This document shows positions 52,255-64,000 of a stretch of 64,000 nucleotides of DNA, one piece after another (position 1 is the stretch's first letter; the number at the start of each line of letters is the position of its first letter). The notes below the pieces were generated by a model, which saw only the letters and a list, made by a program, of their open reading frames with translations, was not told where the DNA came from and did not search any database. This DNA comes from Leptasterias polaris (lineage: Eukaryota; Echinodermata; Asteroidea; Forcipulatida; Asteriidae), in assembly GCA_037783415.1 (NCBI GenBank), contig JAZGTN010000048.1:1054001-1118000 (forward strand), read 5' to 3'. The translations under genes were made by a program, and so were the position numbers.

Positions 52255-55200
52255 ACACTAGAGATTTAGAGTTTGTAAAACAAACTCTAGGTGTTCGGGT
52301 TCTCGCTGGGCTCAGTGCTGTTTTAATGCGTTAGCTATATCATTGAATCGCTGAAAACATTGTTGATAGCTTTTGAAATTTCAAGGAAAGTAAAGTGTAA
52401 ATCTTCGTTGATTGAACGTTAGTTTACACAGGAAATTAATGCACCTCACAATATAAATTTAAAAAAATAATAATCTTTTGTTAAAGCCAAATTAACGAAT
52501 CCAACCCTATTTTGGTTGCTAAAAAAAATGATCCTTATCCTTATCCTTATCCTACATTTGAAAACTGATGACGTCATGACGTTAGATAAGTTCTTATCGA
52601 GACATTGGTATTTAATTATGTGCTTTAAATTGTAAGTGAAAAACGAAGAGTACATTATTTAATTTATTTGAAAGGGCAGAGGGTCAATATTGTCCTTTCA
52701 TACAGAGCAGCATACATTTTTCGAATTTCCTTTCGTTTTGGTTGCATATCTTAAAACGAGCCTTTGAATTACTCACAAGTACAACTATCATGTATGCCAC
52801 TCACAGAAGTTTATTTATTTTCCAATGGATATTGATTCTTTATAATAAATCCGACTATGCAAATCATGTTGACATTATTAAATTACAATTCTTAGAAGTT
52901 TTAACAGGTTTTCAAATACTGTGATTTGGCTTCTCATTATGTATCGGTGCATGATACTTTGATTGTTAAAACAAGTCGAGCATACAATGAGCTATTGGTT
53001 GCATTTTAAAAAATAGCTTGCTTGATTTTTAGACATTAGTCTTCATACAGAACGGTTTGTTAAATTTATAATATTGAAATAAAAAACACATGTTTTTAAT
53101 AATTATGCAAGATAAAGGCAAGTCATAAAGACGGCAAATTTAAGCCTCTCGTGAATTTTAACTAATAAAATAGTTTTAACGAGTTAATAACTATTTCTAC
53201 CTGTATGGTGCATCATCATACATTCAGCAAGAAATTAGGGAATTCAACACAGCAACGAGTATGATTTTTTTCACTGGAGAACATTCGGGTACTGATGTGT
53301 TGTATATTCTGAAGAAGAAAAAACAATAAACAAAGTATGACTCAAAGCAAATTAAGTCAAGCTGAAACTGCTCAAATAAATAAAATTCAAGACTTACAAC
53401 ATTTCATGATTTTATAATAATAATAATAATTTATTGAATTTATATTGCGCTCTCTCCAGGACCAACCTGTTCGAGGGCTCATAACAATACAACATATCAG
53501 AGTAAGGAAATTACGCCAAAAAAAATGAGTGGAAGGTGCACATCCTGTTTTTGATGTGAACAACTTATAAACGAAACCTTATTAGGGGAAACTTTATCGA
53601 AGGGTTTTCAAATAAGTATGTCGCTATACAAAGTTGACGGAAAACATTCATCAGTCTGACCATTTTCTGACTATAGTGACATAGCCAACATTCATACCAA
53701 TCCCCCATTGCCCAACTCTATCTCTTCGACGTTCATATTAAACGTTCCTTAGTTTTAAAAACATTTCACCAACGGTCACCACTTGATGATACAGGATAAA
53801 CTTTATAACGTAATTGTGCATCAAATAAAAGAATCATTTTGAAAAGCAATGATGTTCACACGGAAAACTTACCGAAGTTAGTCCCGTGTAGCAAGGTAAA
53901 CACATGCCGTGACGAGGGTCTGAAACACCCATTACGATCCGATGACACATCCTTCCTTCTCAGTGTATGATCAAAACATATTACCATTGTTCGTCTTTTC
54001 CTGCTTGCATTTTCCCACATAATTAAATATCATACGAATCACTGAAGCAGGTGGTCATCTCAGTGAAACTTCGTCTTCAATTCCATATTGATAATAAAGC
54101 CATGAGAAGGGCAAGTAGGGGAACAATTAGACGTCGAATCTTAGCGGAAATCATGTTAATGCTAGTACGTAGTAGTAAGTACGCCATTGATAAGATTGCA
54201 CTTGCGTTGTAAGTAAAACATGAATGGAAACTCTCGTTACGCCCACATGGCACTGATAGTAAACAACTATCGTTGTGCCACGTTGGTCTGTAACAAGTGC
54301 CTTGACTGGCTAGCTACCCACCGTTGCCAGTCGCGAGGGGGTATGTCATTCTGCGTTAGGCAATGGATTAAGATTAAAGGCCAATTTCTCTAATAGATCT
54401 ATGAAAAACTTGATTTGTTCCAGTGTATAAAACAATAAGTATTCAGTACCCTTTGTTCGGGTATGGGGCACTGTTATGTTACTAAAATGCGTAAGCAGAT
54501 TTATATTGAAAGTTTTTTAATTTTCAAAAAAAAGTCGTTTGCAAACCTATTACTTTTATACTTTTAGTGTACACGGGGGAAAGTGATATCGTTGCTGTAT
54601 GAGTCTCCATAAAGTAGTTTAGATACACATGTATAACAATTTTCATGTAAATAGTCACAAACTTAACATGCTTAACTGATAAATTAAAAGACTAACAATT
54701 CAAAAATTAATGTTATCAAACTACGCATGCTTGCTACCTTATGTGTGAAGCAACATCATTTGTCATGATTATGAAAAGGGCATAAGAACCTACTGTTTAC
54801 ACGATGTGCAATTTATGTTGAATTTATTTTGCTAGTCACATTGTAATTCTTTGAAGTATTCAACAGGATCTAATAGTTAGATTCGCATAAAAACCGTTGT
54901 TGATCAGAGTCAAAGTTATGTTGACCTTTTTCCGATTGCATTTTCTCAGTTATCAAAAGTTATTCAAATCAGTGAATCACCAAAACAGTTCAGCAAAATA
55001 CACTCGTTCAGTTGATATTCACCACCAAGCCAACAAATGGCTAACACGAAGGTTATGCAATGAGCTATTCATTGCACCACCGTCGAACATCGTAGATTTC
55101 CGAAGGATGGTTGCATTTATCGACGAGTGCAGTAACAAAGGACCATTAACTTGGTATAGCGCCACCATCGATAACGTATCACGACACAGCCACCATGGAT

Positions 55201-55490
55201 AACGTATCACGACACAGCAATGCAGTCTTCGTGGACTTTGCACCCAAGATCAATGGCGCAGTGTGTGTACTGTTTACATGTACATGCAAGATTACATGTG
55301 GTCAATGGAGCAGAATGACCAGACCTGCGGGCTAATACTAACGTAATGTTCAACTTACATTTTCAGCGGGAAGTCAAGAACAACCGGGATAACTCTTTGT
55401 GTAGCATTTGTTGAGTTTTAAAAGACCTGTCCGATGATGTATTGATTGAAGCAATCCATTCAGTAATGATTAAGTTATGATTTTTTGAAA
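52255..55490 (+). repeat. C unit U1
   Basis: It starts with the CTAGAGATTTAGAGTTTG / CAAACTCTAGG hairpin and TCGCTGGGCTCAGTGCTG. It includes three to four CCTTAT hexamers at about 52531-52550, the exon-like block (- strand, donor 53868-53873) and the tail CGCGAGGGGGTATGTCATTC near 54340. An extra tail to about 55060 is shared only with U5. The frame at 54897-55202 has no support. GATAACGTATCACGACACAG is repeated at 55169 and 55199. Confidence 0.88.
53874..54100 (-). pseudogene. Exon-like block of C unit U1
   Basis: The - strand block ends before GTAAGTTTTCC (53863-53873). The MQAGKDEQW frame stops early here. It is identical, apart from single bases, to the block in U5. Confidence 0.35.
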
Positions 55491-56045
55491 TATTAAATTT
55501 TGATTTACTGTATTTCAACACCTGATGACGTAATCATGACGTCACAACAACTTGATGGAGGTTTTATCAAGGTTCTAACATGGTGTAAATTTGAGGTTGA
55601 TCGGATAAACAGAAGTGAAGAATTTGGGCAGGAAATGTTTTTTGGTTAAGAATTGCAGAAAGGCAAACTTTGACCTTCCGTTACGACCGGAAGTAAAGGT
55701 CATGTGAATTTGGCGTTAACTTTTCAAATGTTGCCCGTGTCTTGATCTATCATAATGTTTAAATATGAATATTATAGCTTTCCTATTCAGAAACATACAG
55801 GCATTGGCATGAGGGCACTTTTTTGACCTTAAATGGCTTGTAATTTGACACCCGATGACGTCATCATGACGTCATTGCTCACACGTCTTCTGCTCTTTAT
55901 GTTCTAATGTCACATTAAGTTTCAAGTTGATCAAAGGTTTGCAAGTATGTTTTTTTCTGCGGACAAACGACTATCAGAAGATTAAGCAAAACAAAGAAAA
56001 AAAAAAAAAAAAAACCGAACAAAAACAAGGAGTTGTTCGGTCTGT
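55491..56045 (-). repeat. Family A3 copy between C units
   Basis: CTGATGACGTAATCATGACG, TTACGACCGGAAGTAAAGGT and TGCGGACAAACG are in the orientation of 30004-30590. It ends with GTTCGGTCTGTGGACCGAAC, a hairpin that joins directly to the C head. Confidence 0.85.
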
Positions 56046-58205
56046 GGACCGAACACCTAACTAGAGATTTAGAGTTTGTAAAACAAACTCTAGGTGTTCG
56101 GGTTTTCGCTGGGCTCAGTGCTGTTTTAATGCGTTAGCTATATCGTTGATTCGCTGAAAACATTGTTGATAGCTTTTGAAATTTCAAGGAAAAGTAAAGT
56201 GTAAATCTTCTTTGACTGTACGTTAGTTTACACAGGAAATTAATGCAACTCACAATATGAGTTTTAGAAATACTAATCTTTTGTCAAATTTGAAAACTGA
56301 TGACGTCATTATGACGTTAGATAAGTTCTTATCGAGACATTGGTATTTAATTATGTGCTTTAAATTGTAAGTGAAAAACGAAGGTGAACTTACAAAACGT
56401 ATTGTCAGCAAAAGAGTACATTATTTAATTTATTTGAAAGGGCAGAGGGTCATAATTTTCCTTTAATACAGAGCAATTTTTCGAATTTCCTTTCGTTTTG
56501 GTTGCATATCTTAAAACGAGCCTTTGAATTACTCACAAGTACAACTATCATGTATGCCACTCACTGAAGTTTATTTATTTTTCAATGGCTATTGATTCTT
56601 TATTGATTAATATTAAATCCGACTATGCAAATCATGTTGACATTATTAAGTTACAATTCTTAGAGGTTTTAACAGGTTTTCAAATACTGTGATTTGGCTT
56701 CTCATGTATCGGTGCATGATACTTTGATTGTTCAATACATATGCACTGATGATGATGTTAAAATAAGTCGAGCATAGTATGAGCTATTGGTTGCATTTTT
56801 TTAAATAGCTCGCTTGATTTTTAGACATTAGTCTTCACACCGAACGGTTTGTTAAATTTATAATATTGAAATAAAAAACACTTGTTTTTAATAATTATGC
56901 AAGATAAAGGCAAGTCATGAAGAAGGCAAGTTTAAGCCTCTCGTGAATTTTAACTAATACAATATTTTTAACGAGTTAATACTTATTTCTACCTGTATGG
57001 CGCATCATACAGGAAATAAGGAATGCAACACAAAAACACTGGAAAATCTGTCACTGGATCCAAGACCATGCCGGTGGATGTGCTGTATTAAGTCAAGCTG
57101 AAACTGTTAAAATAAACAAAAATCAAGACTTAAAACGTTTCATAATTATATAATAATACTACTAATTTATTGAATTTATATTGCGCTCTCTCAATGACCA
57201 GCCTGTTCAAAGGGGGGGGGGGGGGGGGGGGGGGGTCGAAACAGTAACAACATTCAAACTTGGGAAGAGAACAACTTATAAACAAAACCTACTTTACTTA
57301 ACACAAACGTCATCACAGGTTTCTTTAAATATGTCATAATACAAAGTTGCCGAAAAACATTCATCAGTCGGACCATTTTCTGACTTTAGTGACACAGCCA
57401 ACAATCATACCAATGCCCCATTGCCCAATTCTACCTCCTCGACGATCGCACTAAACGTTCCTTGGTTTTAAAAACATCACCAACGCCACCACTTGATGAT
57501 AAAGGATAAACTTTATAACATAACTGTGCATTAAATAAATACTCTTTTTGAAAAGCAATGATTTTCACACAAAGCTTACCGTTTTATCACCGTGTGGCAC
57601 CGATATGGCATCGATAAACACTGCCGTGGACGCCGTCCGAAACACCCTTCATGAGCTGACCCTTCAAGTCTCTGCTTCTCGGTGTTTGATAAACACATAA
57701 CCAATGTTCGTCTTTTTCTGCTTGCATTTTCTCAAACAATTACAAGTCATACGAATCACTGAAGCAGGTGGTCATCTCAGTGAAACTTCGTCTTCAATTC
57801 CATATTGATCATAAAGCCATGAGAAGGGCGAATCGGGGAACAATTAGACGTCGAATCTTAGCGGAAATCATGTTAATGCTAGTACGTAGTAGTAAGTACG
57901 CCATTGATAAGATTGCACTACGTTGTAAGTAAAACATGAATGGAAACTCACGTTACGCCCACATGGCACTGATAGTAAACAACTACCGTTGTGCCACGTT
58001 GGTCTGTAACAAGTGCCTTGACTGGCTAGCTACCCACCGTTGCCAGTCGCGAGGGGGTATGACATTCTGCGTTAGGCAATGGATTAAAGATTAAAGGCAA
58101 ATTTCTCTAATAGATCTATGAAAAACTTGATTTGTTCCAGTGTATAAAACAATAAGTATTCAGTACCCTTTGTTTTCAAGAAATAACAACGAACTTATCG
58201 TTCTT
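56046..58205 (+). repeat. C unit U2
   Basis: A diverged unit lacking the CCTTAT hexamers, with donor GTAAGC at 57574-57579 (- strand) for its exon block (57580-57830). The frame MQAEKDEHWLCVYQTPRSRD is the longest version of that reading here, running 46 codons to TGA. The unit contains a run of 24 G at 57212-57235. Confidence 0.86.
57212..57235. repeat. Run of 24 G
   Basis: An uninterrupted G tract inside U2. Other C units have CCTGTTCGAGGGC at this place, so the tract expanded from a short G run in this unit only. It could form quadruplex structure on the + strand. Confidence 0.9.
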
Positions 58206-58446
58206 AGTTTGCGAGTTCTGCATGGTTGTTAAACCAAAGACTCAAAATTTGATTAAATTATTTACATTTAATTACCCAATAATTCATTGGGTGACGTCAT
58301 TATGTTGTCGAAATTTCTGTTTTATCTAATCATCAGGTGTAATATTGTTGCCAAGTTTTATGACCGTGCGAGTTTGGGAAATATGTCAAAGTCTGCGGAC
58401 AACGATGCGTGTATTTTTGAGGTGGGCGAACAAACTCAAAAATCCA
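58206..58446 (+). repeat. C-array linker, copy 1
   Basis: It contains CATTGGGTGACGTCATTATG, TTGCCAAGTTTTATGACCG and GCGGACAACGATGCGTG. The 78-codon frame in it recurs at 58908 and 61034, but only with a non-ATG start and only because the sequences are nearly identical. Confidence 0.82.
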
Positions 58447-58800
58447 CTAGAGATTTAGAGTTTGTAAAACAAACTCTAGGTGTTCGGGTTCTCGCTGGGC
58501 TCAGTGCTGTTTTAATGCGTTAGCTATATCATTGAATCGCTGAAAACATTGTTGATAGCTTTTGAAATTTCCAGTACGTTGACCTTTGGCGTGTCAAAAC
58601 AACTAACGTTGTGCCACGTTGGTCTGTAACAAGCACCTTGACTGGCTAGCTATACCCACCGTTGCCAGTCGCGAGGGGGTATGTCATGCTGCGTTAAGCA
58701 ATGGATTAAGATTAAAGGCCAATTTCTCTAATTGATCTATGACAAACTTGATTTGTTCTAATGTAAAAAACAATTAGTATTCAATACCCTTTCTTTTCAA
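58447..58800 (+). repeat. C unit U3, internally deleted
   Basis: The head (hairpin to GATAGCTTTTGAAATTTC, about 58570) is fused to CAGTACGTTGACCTTTGGCG and then to the C tail (GTGCCACGTTGGTCTGTAAC). About 1.9 kb of the unit, including the exon block, is missing. Confidence 0.82.
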
Positions 58801-59067
58801 GAATTAACAACGAATTTGTCGTTCTTAGTTTGCGAGTTCTGCATGGTTGTTAAACCAAAAACTCAAAATTTGATTAAATTAATTACATTTAATTACCCAA
58901 TAATTCATTGGGTGACGTCATTATGTTGTCGAAATTTATGTTTTATCTTATCATCAGGTGTAATATTGTTGCCAAGTTTCATGACCGTGCGAGTTTGGGA
59001 AAGATGTCAAAGTCTGCGGACAACGATGCGTGTATTTTTGAGGTGGGCGAACAAACTCAAAAATCCA
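58801..59067 (+). repeat. C-array linker, copy 2
   Basis: Nearly identical to 58206-58446, again with TGACGTCA and the non-ATG frame. Confidence 0.82.
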
Positions 59068-60930
59068 CTAGAGATTTAGAGTTTGTAAAACAAACTCTAG
59101 GTGTTCGGGTTCTCGCTGGGCTCAGTGCTGTTTTAATGCGTTAGCTATATCATTGAATCGCCATATCATTGAATCGCTGAAAACATTGTTGATAGCTTTT
59201 GAAATTTCAAGGAAAGTAAAGTGTAAATCTTCGTTGATTGAACGTTAGTTTACACAGGAAATTAATGCACCTCACAATATGAATTTTTAAAAAAAATAAT
59301 CTTTTGTTAAAGCCAAATTAACGAATCCAACCCTATTTTGGTTGCTAAAAAAATTTTTCCTTATCCTTATCCTTATCCTAAATTTGAAAACTGATGACGT
59401 CATTATGACGTTTGATAAGTTCTTATCGAGACATTGGTATTTAATTATGTGCTTTAAATTGTAAGTGAAAAACGAAGGTGAACTTACTAAACGTATTGTC
59501 AGCAAAAGAGTATTAATTTATTTGAAAGGGCAGAGGGTCAATATTGTCCTTTCATACAGAGCAACATTAATTTTTCGAATTTCCTTTCGTTTTGGTTGCA
59601 TATCTTAAAACGAGCCTTTGAATTACTGACAAGTACAACTATCATGAATGCCACTCACTGAAGTTTATTTATTTTTCAACGGGTATTGATTCTTTATTGA
59701 TTAATAAATCCGACTATGCAAATCATGTTGACATTATTAAGTTACAATTCTTAGAAGTTTTAACAGGTTTTCAAATACTGTGATTTGGCTTCTCATTATG
59801 TATCGGTGCATGACATATGCACTAATGATGATGTCGTTAAAATTAGTCAAGTATTATGAGCTATCGGTTGCATGTTTTAAATTAGCTTGTTTGATTTTTA
59901 GACATTGATTTTCCTACAGAACAGTTTGTTAAATTTAGAATATTAAAATGAAAGACACTTTTTAAGGATAATTATGCAAGACAAAGGCAAAGCATGAGGA
60001 CGGCAAGTCTAAGCATCTCGTGAATTTATACTAATAACATAATGAGTTAAGTACTATTTTTAGGAAAACCTCCATCGAATATGCATGTCATAATACAAAG
60101 TTGACGAAAAACATTTATTAGTCGAACCATTCTCTGACTATAGTGACACAGCCAACAACCATACCAATCCCCCATTGCCTAATTCTACCTCTGCGACGAT
60201 CATACTAAATGCTTCTTAGTTTTAAAAACATCTCACCAACGTCACAACTTGATGATACAGGATAAACTTTATAACATAATTGTGCATTAAATAAAAGACC
60301 CATTTTGAAAAGCAATGATGTTCATACGAAACGTACCGTTTCTAGTCACCGTGCAGCGACGATAAAGACTACCGTGTGTGAGGGTCTGAAACACCCTACA
60401 CAAACCGATGACGCGTCCCTTCTTCTCGGTGTGTGATCAAAACACAACCAATGTCCGTCTTTTTCTGCTTTCATTTTCCCACATAATTAAATATCATACG
60501 AATCACTGAAGCAGGTGGTCATCTCAGTGAAACTTCGTCTTCAATTCCATATTGATAATAAAGCCATGAGAAGGGCAAGTAGGGGAACAATTAGACGTCG
60601 AATCTTTGCGGAAATCATGTTAATGCTAGTACGTAGTAGTAAGTACGCCATTGATAAGATTGCACTTGCGTTGCAAGTAAAACAAGAATGGAAACTCTCG
60701 TTACGCCCACATGGCACTGATAGTAAACAACTACCGTTGTGCCACGTTGGTCTGTAACAAGTGCCTTGACTGGCTAGCTACCCACCGTTGCCAGTCGCGA
60801 GGGGATATGTCATTCTGCGTTAGGCAATGGATTAAGATTAAAGGCCAATTTCTCTAATAGATCTATGAAAAACTTGATTTGTTCCAGTGTATAAAACAAT
60901 AAGTATTCAGTACCCTTTGTTTTCAAGAAA
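59068..60930 (+). repeat. C unit U4
   Basis: It has a 17-bp tandem duplication near 59145-59180 (CATATCATTGAATCGC twice) and CCTTAT hexamers at 59359. Its exon block (60337-60560, - strand) has GTACGT instead of GTAAGY as donor. The frame MKAEKDGHWLCFDHTPRRRD is open for 42 codons. The sequence around 60060 (TAGGAAAACCTCCATCG) shows the uninterrupted form near the 20139 insertion site. Confidence 0.86.
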
Positions 60931-61189
60931 AAACAACGAATTTATCGTTCTTAGTTTGCGAGTTCTGCATGGTTGTTAAACCAAAGACTCAAAATTTGAT
61001 TAAATTATTTACATTTAATTACCCAATAATTCATTGGGTGACGTCATTATGTTGTCGAAATTTCTGTTTTATCTAATCATCAGGTGTAATATTGTTGCCA
61101 AGTTTCATGACCGTGCGAGTTTGGGAAAGATGTCAAAGTCTGTGGACAACGATGCGTGTATTTTTGAGGTGGGCGAACAAACTCAAAAA
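60931..61189 (+). repeat. C-array linker, copy 3
   Basis: Same as the linkers at 58206 and 58801. Confidence 0.82.
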
Positions 61190-64000
61190 TCCACTAGAGA
61201 TTTAGAGTTTGTAAAACAAACTCTAGGTGTTCGGGTTCTCGCTGGGCTCAGTGCTGTTTTAATGCGTTAGCTATATCATTGAATCGCTGAAAACATTGTT
61301 GATAGCTTTTGAAATTTCAAGGAAAGTAAAGTGTAAATCTTCGTTGATTGAACGTTAGTTTACACAGGAAATTAATGCACCTCACAATATGAATTTAAAA
61401 AAATAATAATCTTTTGTTAAAGCCAAATTAACGAATCCAACCCTATTTTGGTTGCTAAAAAAAATGATCCTTATCCTTATCCTTATCCTACATTTGAAAA
61501 CTGATGACGTCATGACGTTAGATAAGTTCTTATCGAGACATTGGTATTTAATTATGTGCTTTAAATTGTAAGTGAAAAACGAAGAGTACATTATTTAATT
61601 TATTTGAAAGGGCAGAGGGTCAATATTGTCCTTTCATACAGAGCAGCATACATTTTTCGAATTTCCTTTCGTTTTGGTTGCATATCTTAAAACGAGCCTT
61701 TGAATTACTCACAAGTACAACTATCATGTATGCCACTCACAGAAGTTTATTTATTTTCCAATGGATATTGATTCTTTATAATAAATCCGACTATGCAAAT
61801 CATGTTGACATTATTAAATTACAATTCTTAGAAGTTTTAACAGGTTTTCAAATACTGTGATTTGGCTTCTCATTATGTATCGGTGCATGATACTTTGATT
61901 GTTAAAACAAGTCGAGCATACAATGAGCTATTGGTTGCATTTTAAAAAATAGCTTGCTTGATTTTTAGACATTAGTCTTCATACAGAACGGTTTGTTAAA
62001 TTTATAATATTGAAATAAAAAACACATGTTTTTAATAATTATGCAAGATAAAGGCAAGTCATAAAGACGGCAAATTTAAGCCTCTCGTGAATTTTAACTA
62101 ATAAAATAGTTTTAACGAGTTAATAACTATTTCTACCTGTATGGTGCATCATCATACATTCAGCAAGAAATTAGGGAATTCAACACAGCAACGAGTATGA
62201 TTTTTTTCACTGGAGAACATTCGGGTACTGATGTGTTGTATATTCTGAAGAAGAAAAAACAATAAACAAAGTACGACTCAAAGCAAATTAAGTCAAGCTG
62301 AAACTGCTCAAATAAATAAAATTCAAGACTTACAACATTTCATGATTTTATAATAATAATAATAATTTATTGAATTTATATTGCGCTCTCTCCAGGACCA
62401 ACCTGTTCGAGGGCTCATAACAATACAACATATCAGAGTAAGGAAATTACGCCAAAAAAAATGAGTGGAAGGTGCACATCCTGTTTTTGATGTGAACAAC
62501 TTATAAACGAAACCTTATTAGGGGAAACTTTATCGAAGGGTTTTCAAATAAGTATGTCGCTATACAAAGTTGACGGAAAACATTCATCAGTCTGACCATT
62601 TTCTGACTATAGTGACATAGCCAACATTCATACCAATCCCCCATTGCCCAACTCTATCTCTTCGACGTTCATATTAAACGTTCCTTAGTTTTAAAAACAT
62701 TTCACCAACGGTCACCACTTGATGATACAGGATAAACTTTATAACGTAATTGTGCATCAAATAAAAGAATCATTTTGAAAAGCAATGATGTTCACACGGA
62801 AAACTTACCGAAGTTAGTCCCGTGTAGCAAGGTAAACACATGCCGTGACGAGGGTCTGAAACACCCATTACGATCCGATGACACATCCTTCCTTCTCGGT
62901 GTATGATCAAAACATATTACCATTGTTCGTCTTTTCCTGCTTGCATTTTCCCACATAATTAAATATCATACGAATCACTGAAGCAGGTGGTCATCTCAGT
63001 GAAACTTCGTCTTCAATTCCATATTGATAATAAAGCCATGAGAAGGGCAAGTAGGGGAACAATTAGACGTCGAATCTTAGCGGAAATCATGTTAATGCTA
63101 GTACGTAGTAGTAAGTACGCCATTGATAAGATTGCACTTGCGTTGTAAGTAAAACATGAATGGAAACTCTCGTTACGCCCACATGGCACTGATAGTAAAC
63201 AACTATCGTTGTGCCACGTTGGTCTGTAACAAGTGCCTTGACTGGCTAGCTACCCACCGTTGCCAGTCGCGAGGGGGTATGTCATTCTGCGTTAGGCAAT
63301 GGATTAAGATTAAAGGCCAATTTCTCTAATAGATCTATGAAAAACTTGATTTGTTCCAGTGTATAAAACAATAAGTATTCAGTACCCTTTGTTCGGGTAT
63401 GGGGCACTGTTATGTTACTAAAATGCGTAAGCAGATTTATATTGAAAGTTTTTTAATTTTCCAAAAAAAGTCGTTTGCAAACCTATTACTTTTATACTTT
63501 TAGTGTACACGGGGGAAAGTGATATCGTTGCTGTATGAGTCTCCATAAAGTAGTTTAGATACACATGTATAACAATTTTCATGTAAATAGTCACAAACTT
63601 AACATGCTTAACTGATAAATTAAAAGACTAACAATTCAAAAATTAATGTTATCAAACTACGCATGCTTGCTACCTTATGTGTGAAGCAACATCATTTGTC
63701 ATGATTATGAAAAGGGCATAAGAACCTACTGTTTACACGATGTGCAATTTATGTTGAATTTATTTTGCTAGTCACATTGTAATTCTTTGAAGTATTCAAC
63801 AGGATCTAATAGTTAGATTCGCATAAAAACCGTTGTTGATCAGAGTCAAAGTTATGTTGACCTTTTTCCGATTGCATTTTCTCAGTTATCAAAAGTTATT
63901 CAAATCAGTGAATCACCAAAACAGTTCAGCAAAATACACTCGTTCAGTTGATATTCACCACCAAGCCAACAAATGGCTAACACGAAGGTTATGCAATGAG
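61190..64000 (+). repeat. C unit U5, near-identical to U1, cut by window end
   Basis: From CACTAGAGATTTAGAG onward it matches 52255-55064 at a constant offset of 8,936 bp (8,935 after one A-run difference). The few differences I found include G for A in TCTCGGTGTATG near 62895 and C for T near 62275. The linkers upstream differ, so the duplication starts at the unit head. It continues past the window. Confidence 0.92.

Noticed and set aside
52255..52300. Helitron 3' end (hairpin followed by CTAG)
   Set aside because: The CTAG at the C head is part of the stem instead of lying about 10 bp after it, and no TC 5' end with AT target was found.
58287..61270. Three copies of a 78-codon frame GDVIMLSKF... 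as a small gene family
   Set aside because: The start is not ATG, the frame runs from linker into the hairpin and head of the C unit, and U1 and U2 lack it. Nearly identical repeats explain its recurrence.

Overview
The window is AT-rich eukaryotic DNA made mostly of repeats. I see no intact conserved protein gene, no operon structure and no bacterial signal. Introns with GT..AG borders, tRNA-derived SINEs, MITEs with clear target-site duplications, and a SINE core related to the CCCTGAGCAAGGCACTTAA type all point to an animal. A marine invertebrate deuterostome, perhaps an echinoderm, is my best guess, held with low confidence.

Layout. (1) 1-18.6 kb and 30.0-45.2 kb hold a tandem array of about 1.15-kb monomers. 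I call the subfamilies A1, A2 and A3. The array runs on the + strand on the left and on the - strand on the right, so the window contains a multi-kilobase inverted duplication (about 8.1-15.1 kb against 30.6-38.9 kb) plus a third, direct copy (39.5-45.0 kb). Each complete A1 monomer carries several perfect TGACGTCA octamers, an ACTTCCGGT motif and a CACGTG. (2) A 2.8-2.9 kb DNA transposon, element B, sits at the same TA dinucleotide of the A2 monomer in three places. One paralogous site is pristine (about 16.87 kb) and another looks like an excision scar (about 7.88 kb). (3) A second family, C, occupies 3.2-4.7 kb (- strand), 18.6-30.0 kb (+, interrupted) and 52.2-64.0 kb (+, tandem). All but one of its exon-bearing copies carries an exon-like block ending in a GTAAGY splice donor; the other has GTACGT. 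(4) Family C at 18.6-30.0 kb is split by two foldback-type insertions: a 2.28-kb nest built of 21-bp repeats (20139-22422) and a 6.7-kb element (23218-29962) with long inverted ends made of palindromic satellite and a 6-bp target duplication. (5) The interior of the 6.7-kb element looks like ordinary gene-bearing DNA: phase-compatible exon candidates, a SINE, nested MITEs and a pre-miRNA-like hairpin. (6) 45.2-52.0 kb is the other low-copy stretch. It holds exon candidates on the - strand, a duplicated exon flanking a decayed coding insert, a relic of a Cys-rich protein gene, and one possible first exon on the + strand.

How the parts relate. Families A, A3 and C share the motif AGGTGTTCGG/CCGAACACCT, often folded as a hairpin with differing loops, at their borders. 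The A2-D-A1 chimera and the B insertion are common to several copies, so segmental amplification happened after those events. The splice-donor block of family C recurs at 48.29-48.6 kb directly upstream of an acceptor-bounded exon. Family C may therefore be a scattered set of copies of a gene's 5' end. Very similar neighbouring copies mean that assembly error should be excluded before the inverted and direct duplications are taken literally.
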